From positions 1 through 37,278 of the forward strand of contig PTKS01000012.1 in assembly GCA_002937855.1 (NCBI GenBank): a stretch of DNA of 37,278 bases. The letters run 5' to 3'. The notes under the pieces were generated by a model. It worked only from the letters and a program-made list of their open reading frames with translations. It did no database searches and had not been told where the DNA came from. Position numbers and translations under genes: made by a program. This stretch comes from Alphaproteobacteria bacterium MarineAlpha5_Bin12 (GTDB lineage: Bacteria > Pseudomonadota > Alphaproteobacteria > HIMB59 > GCA-002718135). Positions 6,871 to 15,359 of the stretch are shown piece by piece. Each line of letters opens with the position of its first letter. The stretch's first letter is position 1.

Positions 6871-8357
6871 TAGTTATTATATATATCCTTTATTATTTTT
6901 ATATTTTTATACCATCTATCCCACTCAAACTCCCTTTGATCTGATGAAATTCTTGGAACAAATGTTTCATAGCTAACTCTAAAATTTTTTAAATCACTTT
7001 GTTGAATTTGATTTGCTCCTAAAGCTGCTATTAAGGAAGCTCCAAAAGCTGTCATGTTTTTTTCTTTTGAAACTTTAACTTCCATATTCAATAAATCTGC
7101 TTGCTTTTGCATTAAATAATTATTTTTAGTGGGACCTCCATCAGCACACACCTCAATATTTTTTTGGTTTTGCTTTTTAGCTAATAACTTGATAACCTCA
7201 GCACATTGGAAGGCTATACCATTAAAAGCAGCTTTAACTATATGATCTTTAGATGTGTCTAAACCTATCCCATTAATTGTTCCCTTAGCGTTACTAATCC
7301 AGTAAGGTGCGGATAGTCCTGTGAAACTTGGGACCATAAAAACATTATTGTCATCTTTAATATTTTCAATAATACTTGAAGATGAGCTCACATCTTTTAG
7401 TAGATTATTTTTAAACAACCAATCTATTGTTGATCCAACTGAGAAAACCCCACCTTCGATTGTATATTCTATCCCTTTATTTAATTCCCAAGCAATAAAA
7501 ATTGGTAACAAACCATCTGGTTCAAGCATTTCATTACCTGTATTAATTTCAATAAATGCACCTGTTCCATAAGTAGCTTTTATTCTGGTTGAGTCTAAAC
7601 ATCCGTGCGCAAATAATGCTGCGTGAGCGTCAACAACATCTCCTGTAATTTTGATATCAGAAGAAGGAATATTTGGATGCTTAACCAAACCATAATCGTC
7701 TATAGATTTTTTCAAATCAGGCAGTAGATTCTTATCTAAATTAAAAGCTGCTGTTAACTCATCATCCCATTCACCATTATAAATGTTGAGAAGTGAAGTT
7801 CTTGATGCTGTTCCTCTATCAGTTGCAAAGACAGTTCCATTTGTTAATTTATTAATCACATATGTATCCGTACCTCCTAATTTGAAATTTTTATTTTCTG
7901 TAATTTTTAATAATTGATTGTCATTTTCTAAAAGCCATTTAAATTTAGATGCTGAAAAGTATGGGTCGAGCAAAATCCCAGTTTTATTTCTAACAAGTTT
8001 GTCTACATTATTCTTTTTTAAATCACTGCAAATTTTTTCTGTCCTTCTATCTTCCCAAGATATTGCTTTAGAAACTACATTATTCTCATTATCCCAAACC
8101 ATACTTGTTTCTCCTTGATTAGCTAGCGCTATTGAATTTACATCATTCCATTTTAAATTAGCTTCTTTAAGAGCTTGGTCACAGGCTTTGATTGAAGTAT
8201 TTAAAAAGTCATCAGGACTATGTTCTACCCAACCATCTTTGGGGGTTTCCTTTGGCATAGATACCGAAGCACTTGATAAAATCCCTTTATTTAAATCTAA
8301 AACTAGCGCAGTAGTATTTGTGCCTCCATGATCAATACCAATAAAAACTTGTTTCAT
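6870..8357 (-). CDS. glpK: FGGY-family kinase, glycerol kinase-like, with altered substrate pocket
   Basis: The 495-residue protein aligns by eye with glycerol kinase along its length: the phosphate loop (IDHGGTNTTALVLD, residues 8-21), WEDRRTEKIC, GILLDPYFSASK, TASRTSLLNI, ATYGTGAFIEINTG and PSFTGLSAPYW. Measured against the E. coli enzyme from memory, the glycerol contacts Glu84, Trp103, Tyr135, Asp245 and Phe270 correspond to Glu83, Trp101, Tyr133, Asp243 and Phe268 here. Arg83 is replaced by Gly82 (NQGET for NQRET) and Gln246 by Ala244 (VDAHAALF for GDQQAALF). The catalytic aspartate is kept, so it should be an active kinase, but glycerol may not be its only or true substrate. It overlaps glpB by four bases and glpC by one. 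Confidence 0.85.
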   Translation of the reverse strand: MKQVFIGIDHGGTNTTALVLDLNKGILSSASVSMPKETPKDGWVEHSPDDFLNTSIKACDQALKEANLKWNDVNSIALANQGETSMVWDNENNVVSKAISWEDRRTEKICSDLKKNNVDKLVRNKTGILLDPYFSASKFKWLLENDNQLLKITENKNFKLGGTDTYVINKLTNGTVFATDRGTASRTSLLNIYNGEWDDELTAAFNLDKNLLPDLKKSIDDYGLVKHPNIPSSDIKITGDVVDAHAALFAHGCLDSTRIKATYGTGAFIEINTGNEMLEPDGLLPIFIAWELNKGIEYTIEGGVFSVGSTIDWLFKNNLLKDVSSSSSIIENIKDDNNVFMVPSFTGLSAPYWISNAKGTINGIGLDTSKDHIVKAAFNGIAFQCAEVIKLLAKKQNQKNIEVCADGGPTKNNYLMQKQADLLNMEVKVSKEKNMTAFGASLIAALGANQIQQSDLKNFRVSYETFVPRISSDQREFEWDRWYKNIKIIKDIYNN

Positions 8358-9580
8358 AGACTCTCCATATATTCTGCTATATTATTGGCTGTATACCACC
8401 CCGAGGCGATTGATATACCCTCTCCTGAAAATTCAGTTGAAGGGTTCCAGTTAGCTAAATTTCTGCCAGTATAAAAAACATTATTTATTATTGAATCATC
8501 ATCCAAAAATGGGTTTAATTTATTATTTGTTAGAACCCCAGATGTTTGCAGAGCATTTAAGCTTTCAGAGCTTTTGTCTTTTAATAAATGATTATTATTT
8601 TGAATTTTAGGATTAAATATGTTTTCTCTAATATCTCCATTGCTATAAACTTTTATACCGCCCATTAATACTCCACCATTTGACATCACAAAAGCATCCG
8701 CATTAAATATTCTTTCAAAATTGTCCATTAAATATAAGCATTTATTATTTTCAATTTTAGCTTTAGATATAACTGAACCTTTATGTAAATTATTATGTTC
8801 CATTACTTCTTTCTCTAAATCAAGGTTTAACCTAATTGCTGGTATTGAAGGAGGTAAAGTGGGAGCTTCAACACATTTTTTATTTAAAATTTTTTCAGCA
8901 GTTTGAATAACTTTGATATATTTATTTAATCCTAAAACAGCTGGAAAAATTACAATGGAAGAATTTTTATTTAATCTTTTCTTTAAACTATTAAAGTAAT
9001 TTTCAGAACTTGCTAAATTATCAAATGAGATTGCAAGAGAAGAACTATCACTATTTTTGGAGTCATCCGGTTGTTGTATTTTTATTATTTCAATTGATTT
9101 TGCAATTTTTTTAATAGATTTTGCTATTAATTCTGAATGAAAATCTTTGTGATTTTCAAATTCAACAATACTAATTTCTTGATTCTTAAGATCATTAAAG
9201 CAAATTTGCTTATAATATAATCCAATACAGGGTATTTTGCGACCTATAGGAGATAAAGTATTTATATTGTAACTATATTGATTAATTTTTATTCTATTGA
9301 AAAAATTAAGACTAAAAAACCAGTCAATAGATTTTTTAACATTTTCTTTTCCAATAATATTATATGGGTGATTCAGTTTTAAATTATCAAATAATGAAAA
9401 GGGGGAGTTTTTTTCATTAATAGTTTCAACTAAGTTTAATATTTTAATATTTCCTAGAGAATAAAGTAAAGAACCTTTTCCGCTTGAAAAAATTCTAGTA
9501 TTGAATCCTAGCTCATTTAACCTTATACTAGTTACAAAAGCATCCAATTCTGCACCAATTATAATTACATCAGTTTTCAT
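8354..9580 (-). CDS. glpB: Anaerobic-type glycerol-3-phosphate dehydrogenase subunit B
   Basis: The protein (408 aa) begins DVIIIGAELDAFVTSIRLNE, in the place of the FAD-binding strand of GlpB, and continues with SGKGSLLYSLGNIKIL, the GlpB-like segment following the second strand. The C-terminus has NVFYTGRNLANWNPS followed by GEGISIASGWYTANNIAEYM, the FAD-closing motif. The usual G-x-G-x-x-G of the Rossmann loop is degenerate (GAELDA), which is odd but overall order and length fit GlpB. The gene overlaps glpA and the kinase by four bases each (ATGA type), so the three are translationally coupled. It is the most diverged of the Glp subunits, and the call leans on context. Confidence 0.8.
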   Translation of the reverse strand: MKTDVIIIGAELDAFVTSIRLNELGFNTRIFSSGKGSLLYSLGNIKILNLVETINEKNSPFSLFDNLKLNHPYNIIGKENVKKSIDWFFSLNFFNRIKINQYSYNINTLSPIGRKIPCIGLYYKQICFNDLKNQEISIVEFENHKDFHSELIAKSIKKIAKSIEIIKIQQPDDSKNSDSSSLAISFDNLASSENYFNSLKKRLNKNSSIVIFPAVLGLNKYIKVIQTAEKILNKKCVEAPTLPPSIPAIRLNLDLEKEVMEHNNLHKGSVISKAKIENNKCLYLMDNFERIFNADAFVMSNGGVLMGGIKVYSNGDIRENIFNPKIQNNNHLLKDKSSESLNALQTSGVLTNNKLNPFLDDDSIINNVFYTGRNLANWNPSTEFSGEGISIASGWYTANNIAEYMESL

Positions 9581-11139
9581 GATCTAACTTCATCTTCATT
9601 TGTACTTATTGAATTTAAATTTAAACCAAAGTTTTCTTGAAATATGTAATCACTTAATAAGATTTGTTTAGCTTGATCTCCATATGCAGTGCTTATTGAT
9701 CCTTTCAATCGCTCTGCCCAAAAATTCAGAATGGACTCTTCTATATCAAAATCATATTTTTTACCTACTAATAAATTTGCTAAACGACTGTTACAAAAAG
9801 TTCCTTGGCATGGTCCAAAGCCAACCCTAACTCTTCTTCGAATATTATGAAAATCAATTATTTCTTCATTTTTCATAACATCTTCAATATCTTTTTTTGT
9901 TATTAATTCACACTCACATATCAAATCATTATAATTTTTTTCTTTTTCAATTTTTTTAAAATATGAAGTGGAATTCCAATTGGATTTAACTGAATCTGAT
10001 ATTACAACTTCAGATGTTTCACATTGCTTGTTTATTCCTAACTTGGTACCAATTTGATTTACAACATCTTCAGCCATTGACCGATGAGTTGTTAGTGAAC
10101 CCCCGCAAACGGTTAATATATTATTTAAACCTTCTTTTTGATGATCAATTACTGAATGGCTTCTTGGAAGAGGTAAATCTTTATTAAAATTTTTTGGCTT
10201 TACAATTGGCCTGACGCCTGCCCAGGCTCGAAAAGATCTATAATCTCTAATTTTTGGAAATAACTCCTCTGCTCCTTTAAGTAACTTCTGAATCTCATCT
10301 GGATTTACTTTGGTTGTATTTGGATTATCAACGACTTGAGAAGTAGTTCCCCATAGACTCACTGTCCCAGATGGACACATAATATCATTACTAGAGGGCA
10401 TTCTACACCGGTTAACAGCAAGACTCACTATTCTATGAGAGAAAACCATAATAGATCCCTTAGTTAATTCCAAACTAACATCTTGATCAAATAAATTTGC
10501 TATTTTCCCTGACCATGCTCCTGAAGCGTTTATTACTCCATCACATAATATATTTTTTTTTATTCCATTCTTATTAATTATTTCAACGGAATTTACAAAA
10601 TTATCCTTGTGTTTTATAGAAACAACTTGATGATTTAAAATTATTTCACCTCCTAACTTTGTTATTTCTTCAGCTAAAGCATTTACTAGTTTCCATGGAT
10701 TAATTATTGCATCAGGTACTTTAAAAACTCTTGAAATATCTGATGTTAATTCTTTTTCATTTTTTAATAAATCTTTTGAAGCAATTTCTTCACATGGTAT
10801 TTTAGCTTTATCGCAACATTTTACAAATTGTTGGGAGTAATTTTCTTCTTCATTTTTTAAACTAACAAAAACACCACCAATCAATTCAACAGCTTCTGGG
10901 ATAATTCTACTAATTATTTCTCTTTCTCTATAACATTCTGCAGCATAATTAGTATCCGAGACAACATACCTTGCGCCACTTTGGAGCATTCCATGAAATC
11001 TTGAACTAGTACCAGATCCCAGATCTCCAAATTCAATTAAAATAACTTTATAACCTCTTAAGGATAAGTCCCTCGCCACTCCACAACCTGTAGCGCCCCC
11101 TCCGATAACAACTATTCTTGGCATATGATTTTTTTTCAT
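9577..11139 (-). CDS. glpA: Anaerobic-type glycerol-3-phosphate dehydrogenase subunit A (FAD)
   Basis: GlpA oxidises sn-glycerol 3-phosphate to dihydroxyacetone phosphate. The FAD loop is intact (VVIGGGATGCGVARDLSLRG, residues 10-29) and is followed by the family signature LGSGTSSRFHGMLQSGARYVV. The C-terminal domain after residue 400 carries the BFD-type [2Fe-2S] cysteines C408, C410, C444 and C449 (CEC ... GPCQGTFC), which separates GlpA from the aerobic GlpD. The length (520 aa) is normal. The start is ATG 11139; Met6 at 11124 is an alternative. The gene begins 6 bases after the permease stop, placing it in the transporter operon. Confidence 0.92.
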   Translation of the reverse strand: MKKNHMPRIVVIGGGATGCGVARDLSLRGYKVILIEFGDLGSGTSSRFHGMLQSGARYVVSDTNYAAECYREREIISRIIPEAVELIGGVFVSLKNEEENYSQQFVKCCDKAKIPCEEIASKDLLKNEKELTSDISRVFKVPDAIINPWKLVNALAEEITKLGGEIILNHQVVSIKHKDNFVNSVEIINKNGIKKNILCDGVINASGAWSGKIANLFDQDVSLELTKGSIMVFSHRIVSLAVNRCRMPSSNDIMCPSGTVSLWGTTSQVVDNPNTTKVNPDEIQKLLKGAEELFPKIRDYRSFRAWAGVRPIVKPKNFNKDLPLPRSHSVIDHQKEGLNNILTVCGGSLTTHRSMAEDVVNQIGTKLGINKQCETSEVVISDSVKSNWNSTSYFKKIEKEKNYNDLICECELITKKDIEDVMKNEEIIDFHNIRRRVRVGFGPCQGTFCNSRLANLLVGKKYDFDIEESILNFWAERLKGSISTAYGDQAKQILLSDYIFQENFGLNLNSISTNEDEVRS

Positions 11140-11145
11140 GTATTA

Positions 11146-13122
11146 TTAATTGAGTCCTAGTTCAAGTTTTCTATTATGAGACCAGGCATTAATTAGTCTA
11201 TCTACAGTGATTGCTATAAACGCTACACATATCCCTGCTGTTATTCCTCTACCAGGATCTACTTTAGATAAAGCAATTAAAGTTTCTTGTCCTAAGTCTC
11301 TTGTTCCAACTAATGCTGTAATGACAAGCATACTTAAACCCATCATTAAAGTTTGATTCACACCAAGCATAATATCAGGCAAAGAAAGGGGTAGTTGCAC
11401 TTTCTTCAAAATCTGAAATTTTGTGCAACCAACAGTAGTTGCTGCGTCAATGAAGCTTTCTGGAACTTGTCTTATACCATTATCTGTGTATCTTATTGCT
11501 GGAACAATTGCATAAAGGACCACAGCAATCATAGCGGAAAAATCTCCAACACTAAAAATCATTATTACAGGTATTAAATAAACAAATGCAGGCAGTGTTT
11601 GAAAAGTATCAATTATTACTTTTGTAATTTTGTGAACTCTATCATTTTGTGATGCTATTATTCCAATTGGAATACCTATAATATTTGCCAATAAAACGCA
11701 TATCCCTATTAAATATACAGTGATCATAGCTTTTTCCCAAAAACCAGTTAAAGCTATAAATAATACCAGAATACTACATTGAATACCCAAATATATTCCT
11801 TTAATTTTAAATCCTAAAATAAAAACTAACAATACAAATAGAAACCATGGTGCAGATAACATAAACAATTTGAATGGTTTCAAAAGATATATGAAGAAAA
11901 AATCACGGACTGAACTTATAGAATCATGATAATTAATATTTATATAATCAATAATTCCATCCCAAAAACGCCCCGAGGAAAATGTCAAATCTTGTGGTAA
12001 TATAATTAAAAAAGAATATTTTTGACCTATCAACCAAGTAAAAATAATGACAAAAAAAGACACTATCAAAAACTTATATTTTTGAAAAAAATTTAATTCC
12101 ATATGATGATAAACCGGTCTTCTAGAGGCTATTTTTTGACTTAATCTGTCAAGAACTATAGCTACTAGAGTAATTGCAATTCCTGCTTCAAATCCTTGTC
12201 CTATTCTTAATTGTTTAAGAGATTGCCAAACATCATACCCTAAACCACCAGCTCCTATCATTGAAGCTATTATAACCATATTCAAAGTGAGCATTATAAC
12301 TTGATTTACTCCTAACATAATTCTAGGTTTTATTGATGGAAGTAAAACTTTTTTTAACATCTGAAAAGTTGAACACCCTACCATTTGTCCTAATTCAATA
12401 ACCTCAGAATCAACTTGATCTAATGCATTTTTAGTTACTCGGGCCATTGGTGGCATAGCATATATTAAAGTAACAATTAGTGCTGCCGCAGGTCCATAAC
12501 CAAAAAGCATAAGGGCAGGAACTAAATATGCAAAAACTGGCATTGTCTGCATAAAATCAAAAGTTGGGGTTAATATATTGTTAATTCTATTGAACTTAAA
12601 TGATAATATTCCTAGAAGAGTTCCAAAAATAATCCCAATAATAACTGCTACTATTATCGAAGAAAAAGTAGTCATCGTGCTTTCCCATAAATCAAAAAAT
12701 GCTACATAAAAAAAAGAAATTGCAACAAAGATTGATAAAGAAACGTCTTTAAGCCAAACTCCAATCATTACAAAAATAAATATTACCGAAATCCATGAAA
12801 ATGGCTGTATAAGAATGTTGCCGCCACTAGTAGTTTCAAGTTTAAAACCTGTTGCTAAAAGTCCTTTTAAAAAAATAGAGGGTGCGTCTAAAATTGAACC
12901 TATAGCTCTTGTAAATTCTTTAAATGAAAATATTCCGAAACTTGCGTCTTCTATCAACCACTTAATGATAAATGTAATATTTTCTGCAATTGGTAGTTTA
13001 TAATTATTTGGAAGTTCTAATAAATTATTAAAAATAGAAAATTTAGGAATTAAAAAAGATAAAATAAAAAATAATAAAATAAAAAAAAATGTATTTTGTG
13101 AATATTTTCTAATTAAATTCAT
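11146..13122 (-). CDS. Betaine-type (ProW/OpuAB) ABC transporter permease with two fused permease domains, 658 aa
   Basis: Two copies of the binding-protein-dependent permease domain lie in one chain. The first has FDFMQTMPVFAYLVPALMLFG (about 188-208) and the ATPase-contacting EAA loop ending at GCSTFQMLKKVLLPS (249-263). The second repeats this as IDTFQTLPAFVYLIPVIMIF (504-523) and GCTKFQILKKVQLPL (565-579). Twelve or more hydrophobic spans are visible. A single permease of the family has about 280-350 residues, so this is a tandem fusion, a form known among OpuAC-type transporters. It sits between the binding protein (57-base gap with a hairpin) and glpA (6-base gap). Its ATPase is encoded divergently at 14293. 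Confidence 0.9.
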   Translation of the reverse strand: MNLIRKYSQNTFFFILLFFILSFLIPKFSIFNNLLELPNNYKLPIAENITFIIKWLIEDASFGIFSFKEFTRAIGSILDAPSIFLKGLLATGFKLETTSGGNILIQPFSWISVIFIFVMIGVWLKDVSLSIFVAISFFYVAFFDLWESTMTTFSSIIVAVIIGIIFGTLLGILSFKFNRINNILTPTFDFMQTMPVFAYLVPALMLFGYGPAAALIVTLIYAMPPMARVTKNALDQVDSEVIELGQMVGCSTFQMLKKVLLPSIKPRIMLGVNQVIMLTLNMVIIASMIGAGGLGYDVWQSLKQLRIGQGFEAGIAITLVAIVLDRLSQKIASRRPVYHHMELNFFQKYKFLIVSFFVIIFTWLIGQKYSFLIILPQDLTFSSGRFWDGIIDYININYHDSISSVRDFFFIYLLKPFKLFMLSAPWFLFVLLVFILGFKIKGIYLGIQCSILVLFIALTGFWEKAMITVYLIGICVLLANIIGIPIGIIASQNDRVHKITKVIIDTFQTLPAFVYLIPVIMIFSVGDFSAMIAVVLYAIVPAIRYTDNGIRQVPESFIDAATTVGCTKFQILKKVQLPLSLPDIMLGVNQTLMMGLSMLVITALVGTRDLGQETLIALSKVDPGRGITAGICVAFIAITVDRLINAWSHNRKLELGLN

Positions 13123-13141
13123 AAAGATATATGGTTAGTAA

Positions 13142-13170
13142 TTAACTAGGGCATTAAATGCCCTAGTTAA
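13142..13170 (-). terminator. Intercistronic hairpin between binding protein and permease
   Basis: A perfect inverted repeat, ttaactagggcatt with its complement aatgccctagttaa around a single central base, fills 13142-13170, half of the 57-base gap after the binding-protein stop. No T-run follows on the minus strand, so it is more likely an RNA-stability or attenuation hairpin than a full terminator. Such hairpins commonly let the binding protein be made in excess over the permease. Confidence 0.75.
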
Positions 13171-13179
13171 TAATAAATA

Positions 13180-14139
13180 TTACTTGAGCCATTCACTCCA
13201 AATGTTTTCATTTTCAGCGATCCAGCCTTTTGCAACATCCATAGTATCAACACCATCTATGTCACTCTTATAAACTAAATCACCCATAGTCTTTTCATCC
13301 AAAGTAAACTTTCTCCATACATCGTATGCTTTTGGCCAAATGCTCTCGCCCCCAGTCCACGCTGATTTCCACATAAATCCAGTTGGATTACCACAATCAT
13401 GTGTTTTGTTAGGATTTGGTCCCCAAGAAGCATCATCATAACAACCATCTCCGTACTCTGGCCATTCAACGAACTCCCCTGGATACATAGCTGGTAGCCA
13501 ATAAGGTTGCCATGTCCAAGCAAGAATAGGCTCTTGTCTTTTAACAGCAGCAGAAATGTCAGCACCTAATGCTGCATCACTCCCAGCATTAATTACTTCA
13601 AAAGGTAAACCTAATGCTTCAATTCTCAAATTACCAGTTCCACCCCACTCAATTGGACCTTCTAGGAAACGTCCTTTTGGAGAAGTTTCTATTGTTCCAA
13701 GAGATTCAGCACATGCTGGATCTAGTAAAGCTTCCCAATTAGGAAGACCAGGACATTTATCCTTAACATAAAGCGGGTACCACCAATCTTCAAATACAGA
13801 AATTCCAATATTTCCCATATTTAATACATTGCCACTACCCCAAGCATCTGCCATAACATCTTTAGCAGTTGTATCCCATCCTGGAGAACCTATATGTAAG
13901 TCTCCACTTTTCATTCCTGCAAACTGTCCGATGTAATCAGCGGGTGTATATTCAATATTATATCCAAGCTTAGAAATAAGTTCGCCATAGATTTGCATAA
14001 TTATATTATCACCAGAGTATCCCATTATAACAATTTTTAAAGTATCTTTAGACTCCGGAACATCTGCTCGTGAACTGGAACTAAAAATAAAAGTTATGAA
14101 GAGAATTGGTAAAATAAAAGATATTAAAAGTTTTTTCAT
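13180..14139 (-). CDS. Betaine-type (OpuAC/ProX) ABC transporter substrate-binding protein, 319 aa
   Basis: A signal peptide (residues 1-25, MKKLLISFIL...SSRA) is followed by an OpuAC domain: LKIVIMGYSGDNIIMQIYGELISKLGY at the start, HIGSPGWDTT, then CPGLPNWEALLDPAC and PKGRFLEGPIEW. Many Trp residues (GSPGW, DWWY, AWTWQPYW, WPEYG) could form the aromatic cage that holds quaternary amines in this family. It shares the CPGLP(N/D)W and GR(F/W)LEGP segments with the partial binding protein at 36674, so they are paralogues. It is the first gene of the operon leading to glpABC. A perfect Shine-Dalgarno AAGGAGG lies at 14144-14150. The ligand cannot be read from the sequence; genomic context suggests a compound tied to glycerol 3-phosphate. 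Confidence 0.88.
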   Translation of the reverse strand: MKKLLISFILPILFITFIFSSSSRADVPESKDTLKIVIMGYSGDNIIMQIYGELISKLGYNIEYTPADYIGQFAGMKSGDLHIGSPGWDTTAKDVMADAWGSGNVLNMGNIGISVFEDWWYPLYVKDKCPGLPNWEALLDPACAESLGTIETSPKGRFLEGPIEWGGTGNLRIEALGLPFEVINAGSDAALGADISAAVKRQEPILAWTWQPYWLPAMYPGEFVEWPEYGDGCYDDASWGPNPNKTHDCGNPTGFMWKSAWTGGESIWPKAYDVWRKFTLDEKTMGDLVYKSDIDGVDTMDVAKGWIAENENIWSEWLK

Positions 14140-14292
14140 TCAACCTCCTTATTATTAAATATTATTGTAAATCTGACATAACAATCAAAATCAATCAATA
14201 TATTTATTAAATTTGATTGAATATTATTTTGTATATTGCTTAAAATTTTGTATAAATTACAGTGTGACTAAGGAATTAGATAGTTTGAGCAG
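14140..14292. promoter_or_regulatory. Divergent promoter region of the transporter/glp operon and its ATPase gene
   Basis: These 153 bases separate the starts of the binding-protein gene (minus) and the ATPase gene (plus) and must carry both promoters. It is nearly all A/T. The minus-strand Shine-Dalgarno AAGGAGG at 14144-14150 is the best in the window and suggests high translation of the binding protein. Purine-rich sequence (taaggaattagatag at 14268 onward) precedes the ATPase. No operator or riboswitch is recognisable. Confidence 0.6.
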
Positions 14293-15327
14293 ATGCAAAA
14301 TAATACAAAGAAAAAAATAAAATTTTCATGTAGAAAATTGTGGAAATTATTTGGTGATGATTGTTTTAATTTTCTAAATAATAAAAATTTTCAACCAACA
14401 AGTGATGATTTTAAAAAAGCAAATATAATCCCTGCTGTGCAAAATGCAAACATAGAAATATTAGAAGGTGAAATATTCGTAATTATGGGATTATCAGGAT
14501 CAGGAAAATCAACGCTGATAAGATGTTTGTCTAGATTAACAGACTCAACGTTTGGTGAAATATATTTTGAAAATTCTGATTTAATTAAAATGAAATATAA
14601 AGAATTAATCAAATTAAGAAGACACAAGATGGGTATGGTTTTTCAAAATTTTGCTCTTCTTCCACATATGACAGTATTAGGAAATGTCTTATTTCCACTT
14701 GAAATACAAGGAATGAAAAAAAAAGAAATGAACAAGAAAGCACTAGAAGTTTTAGAATTAGTGGGATTACAAGGAAGGGAAGACTACTTTCCTAAAGAGT
14801 TATCCGGCGGTCAACAACAACGAGTAGGTATTGCTAGATCATTGGCTGTAGATCCTGAAGTTTGGTTCTTAGATGAACCATTCTCAGCACTTGATCCACT
14901 TATAAGAAGAGAAATGCAAAATGAATTTTTAAGAATTCAAGGACTTCTACATAAGACAATTATATTTATAACTCATGATTTTGATGAAGCAATTAAACTT
15001 GCAGATCGTATTGCAATTATGAAAGATGGCAAAATCATTCAAATAGGCACTCCTGAAGATTTAGTGATTTCTCCATCTGATAATTATGTAAAAGAATTTA
15101 CAAAAGATATAGTTAGATCAAAAGTATTGAAAGCAAAATCAATTATGGATGATAGCTCAATAGATAATAGTTTAGAATATAAAATAAATGAGAACGCTAT
15201 TGTAGATGAGTTTTCTTCAACAATAGTTAAAAATGATATTAAAGCACTTGTTGTAGATTCAAATAATAAAGGTATTGGAACTATAGATAAAAACAAGGTA
15301 ATTGATATTTTAATGGATAAAATATAA
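14293..15327 (+). CDS. Betaine-type (ProV/OpuAA) ABC transporter ATP-binding protein, 344 aa
   Basis: All ATPase motifs are present: Walker A GLSGSGKST (residues 66-74), the Q-loop at about Gln118 (MVFQNFALLPHMTV), the signature LSGGQQQR (170-177), Walker B VWFLDEP (190-196) and the His switch in IFITHDFDEA. The N-terminal leader with KLWKLFGDD before Walker A is typical of ProV. The C-terminal 70 residues (FSSTIVKNDIKALVVDSNNKGIGTIDKNKVID) resemble one CBS motif rather than the two in E. coli ProV. It is divergent from the binding protein and permease genes and completes that importer. There is no second permease or ATPase gene nearby. Confidence 0.9.
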   Translation: MQNNTKKKIKFSCRKLWKLFGDDCFNFLNNKNFQPTSDDFKKANIIPAVQNANIEILEGEIFVIMGLSGSGKSTLIRCLSRLTDSTFGEIYFENSDLIKMKYKELIKLRRHKMGMVFQNFALLPHMTVLGNVLFPLEIQGMKKKEMNKKALEVLELVGLQGREDYFPKELSGGQQQRVGIARSLAVDPEVWFLDEPFSALDPLIRREMQNEFLRIQGLLHKTIIFITHDFDEAIKLADRIAIMKDGKIIQIGTPEDLVISPSDNYVKEFTKDIVRSKVLKAKSIMDDSSIDNSLEYKINENAIVDEFSSTIVKNDIKALVVDSNNKGIGTIDKNKVIDILMDKI

Positions 15328-15359
15328 TCATAATATAGTTCGATTAACTTCACAATATC

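Noticed and set aside
7321..7572. Plus-strand frame opposite the FGGY kinase
   Set aside because: Shadow of the kinase gene; no start signal and no recognisable domain.
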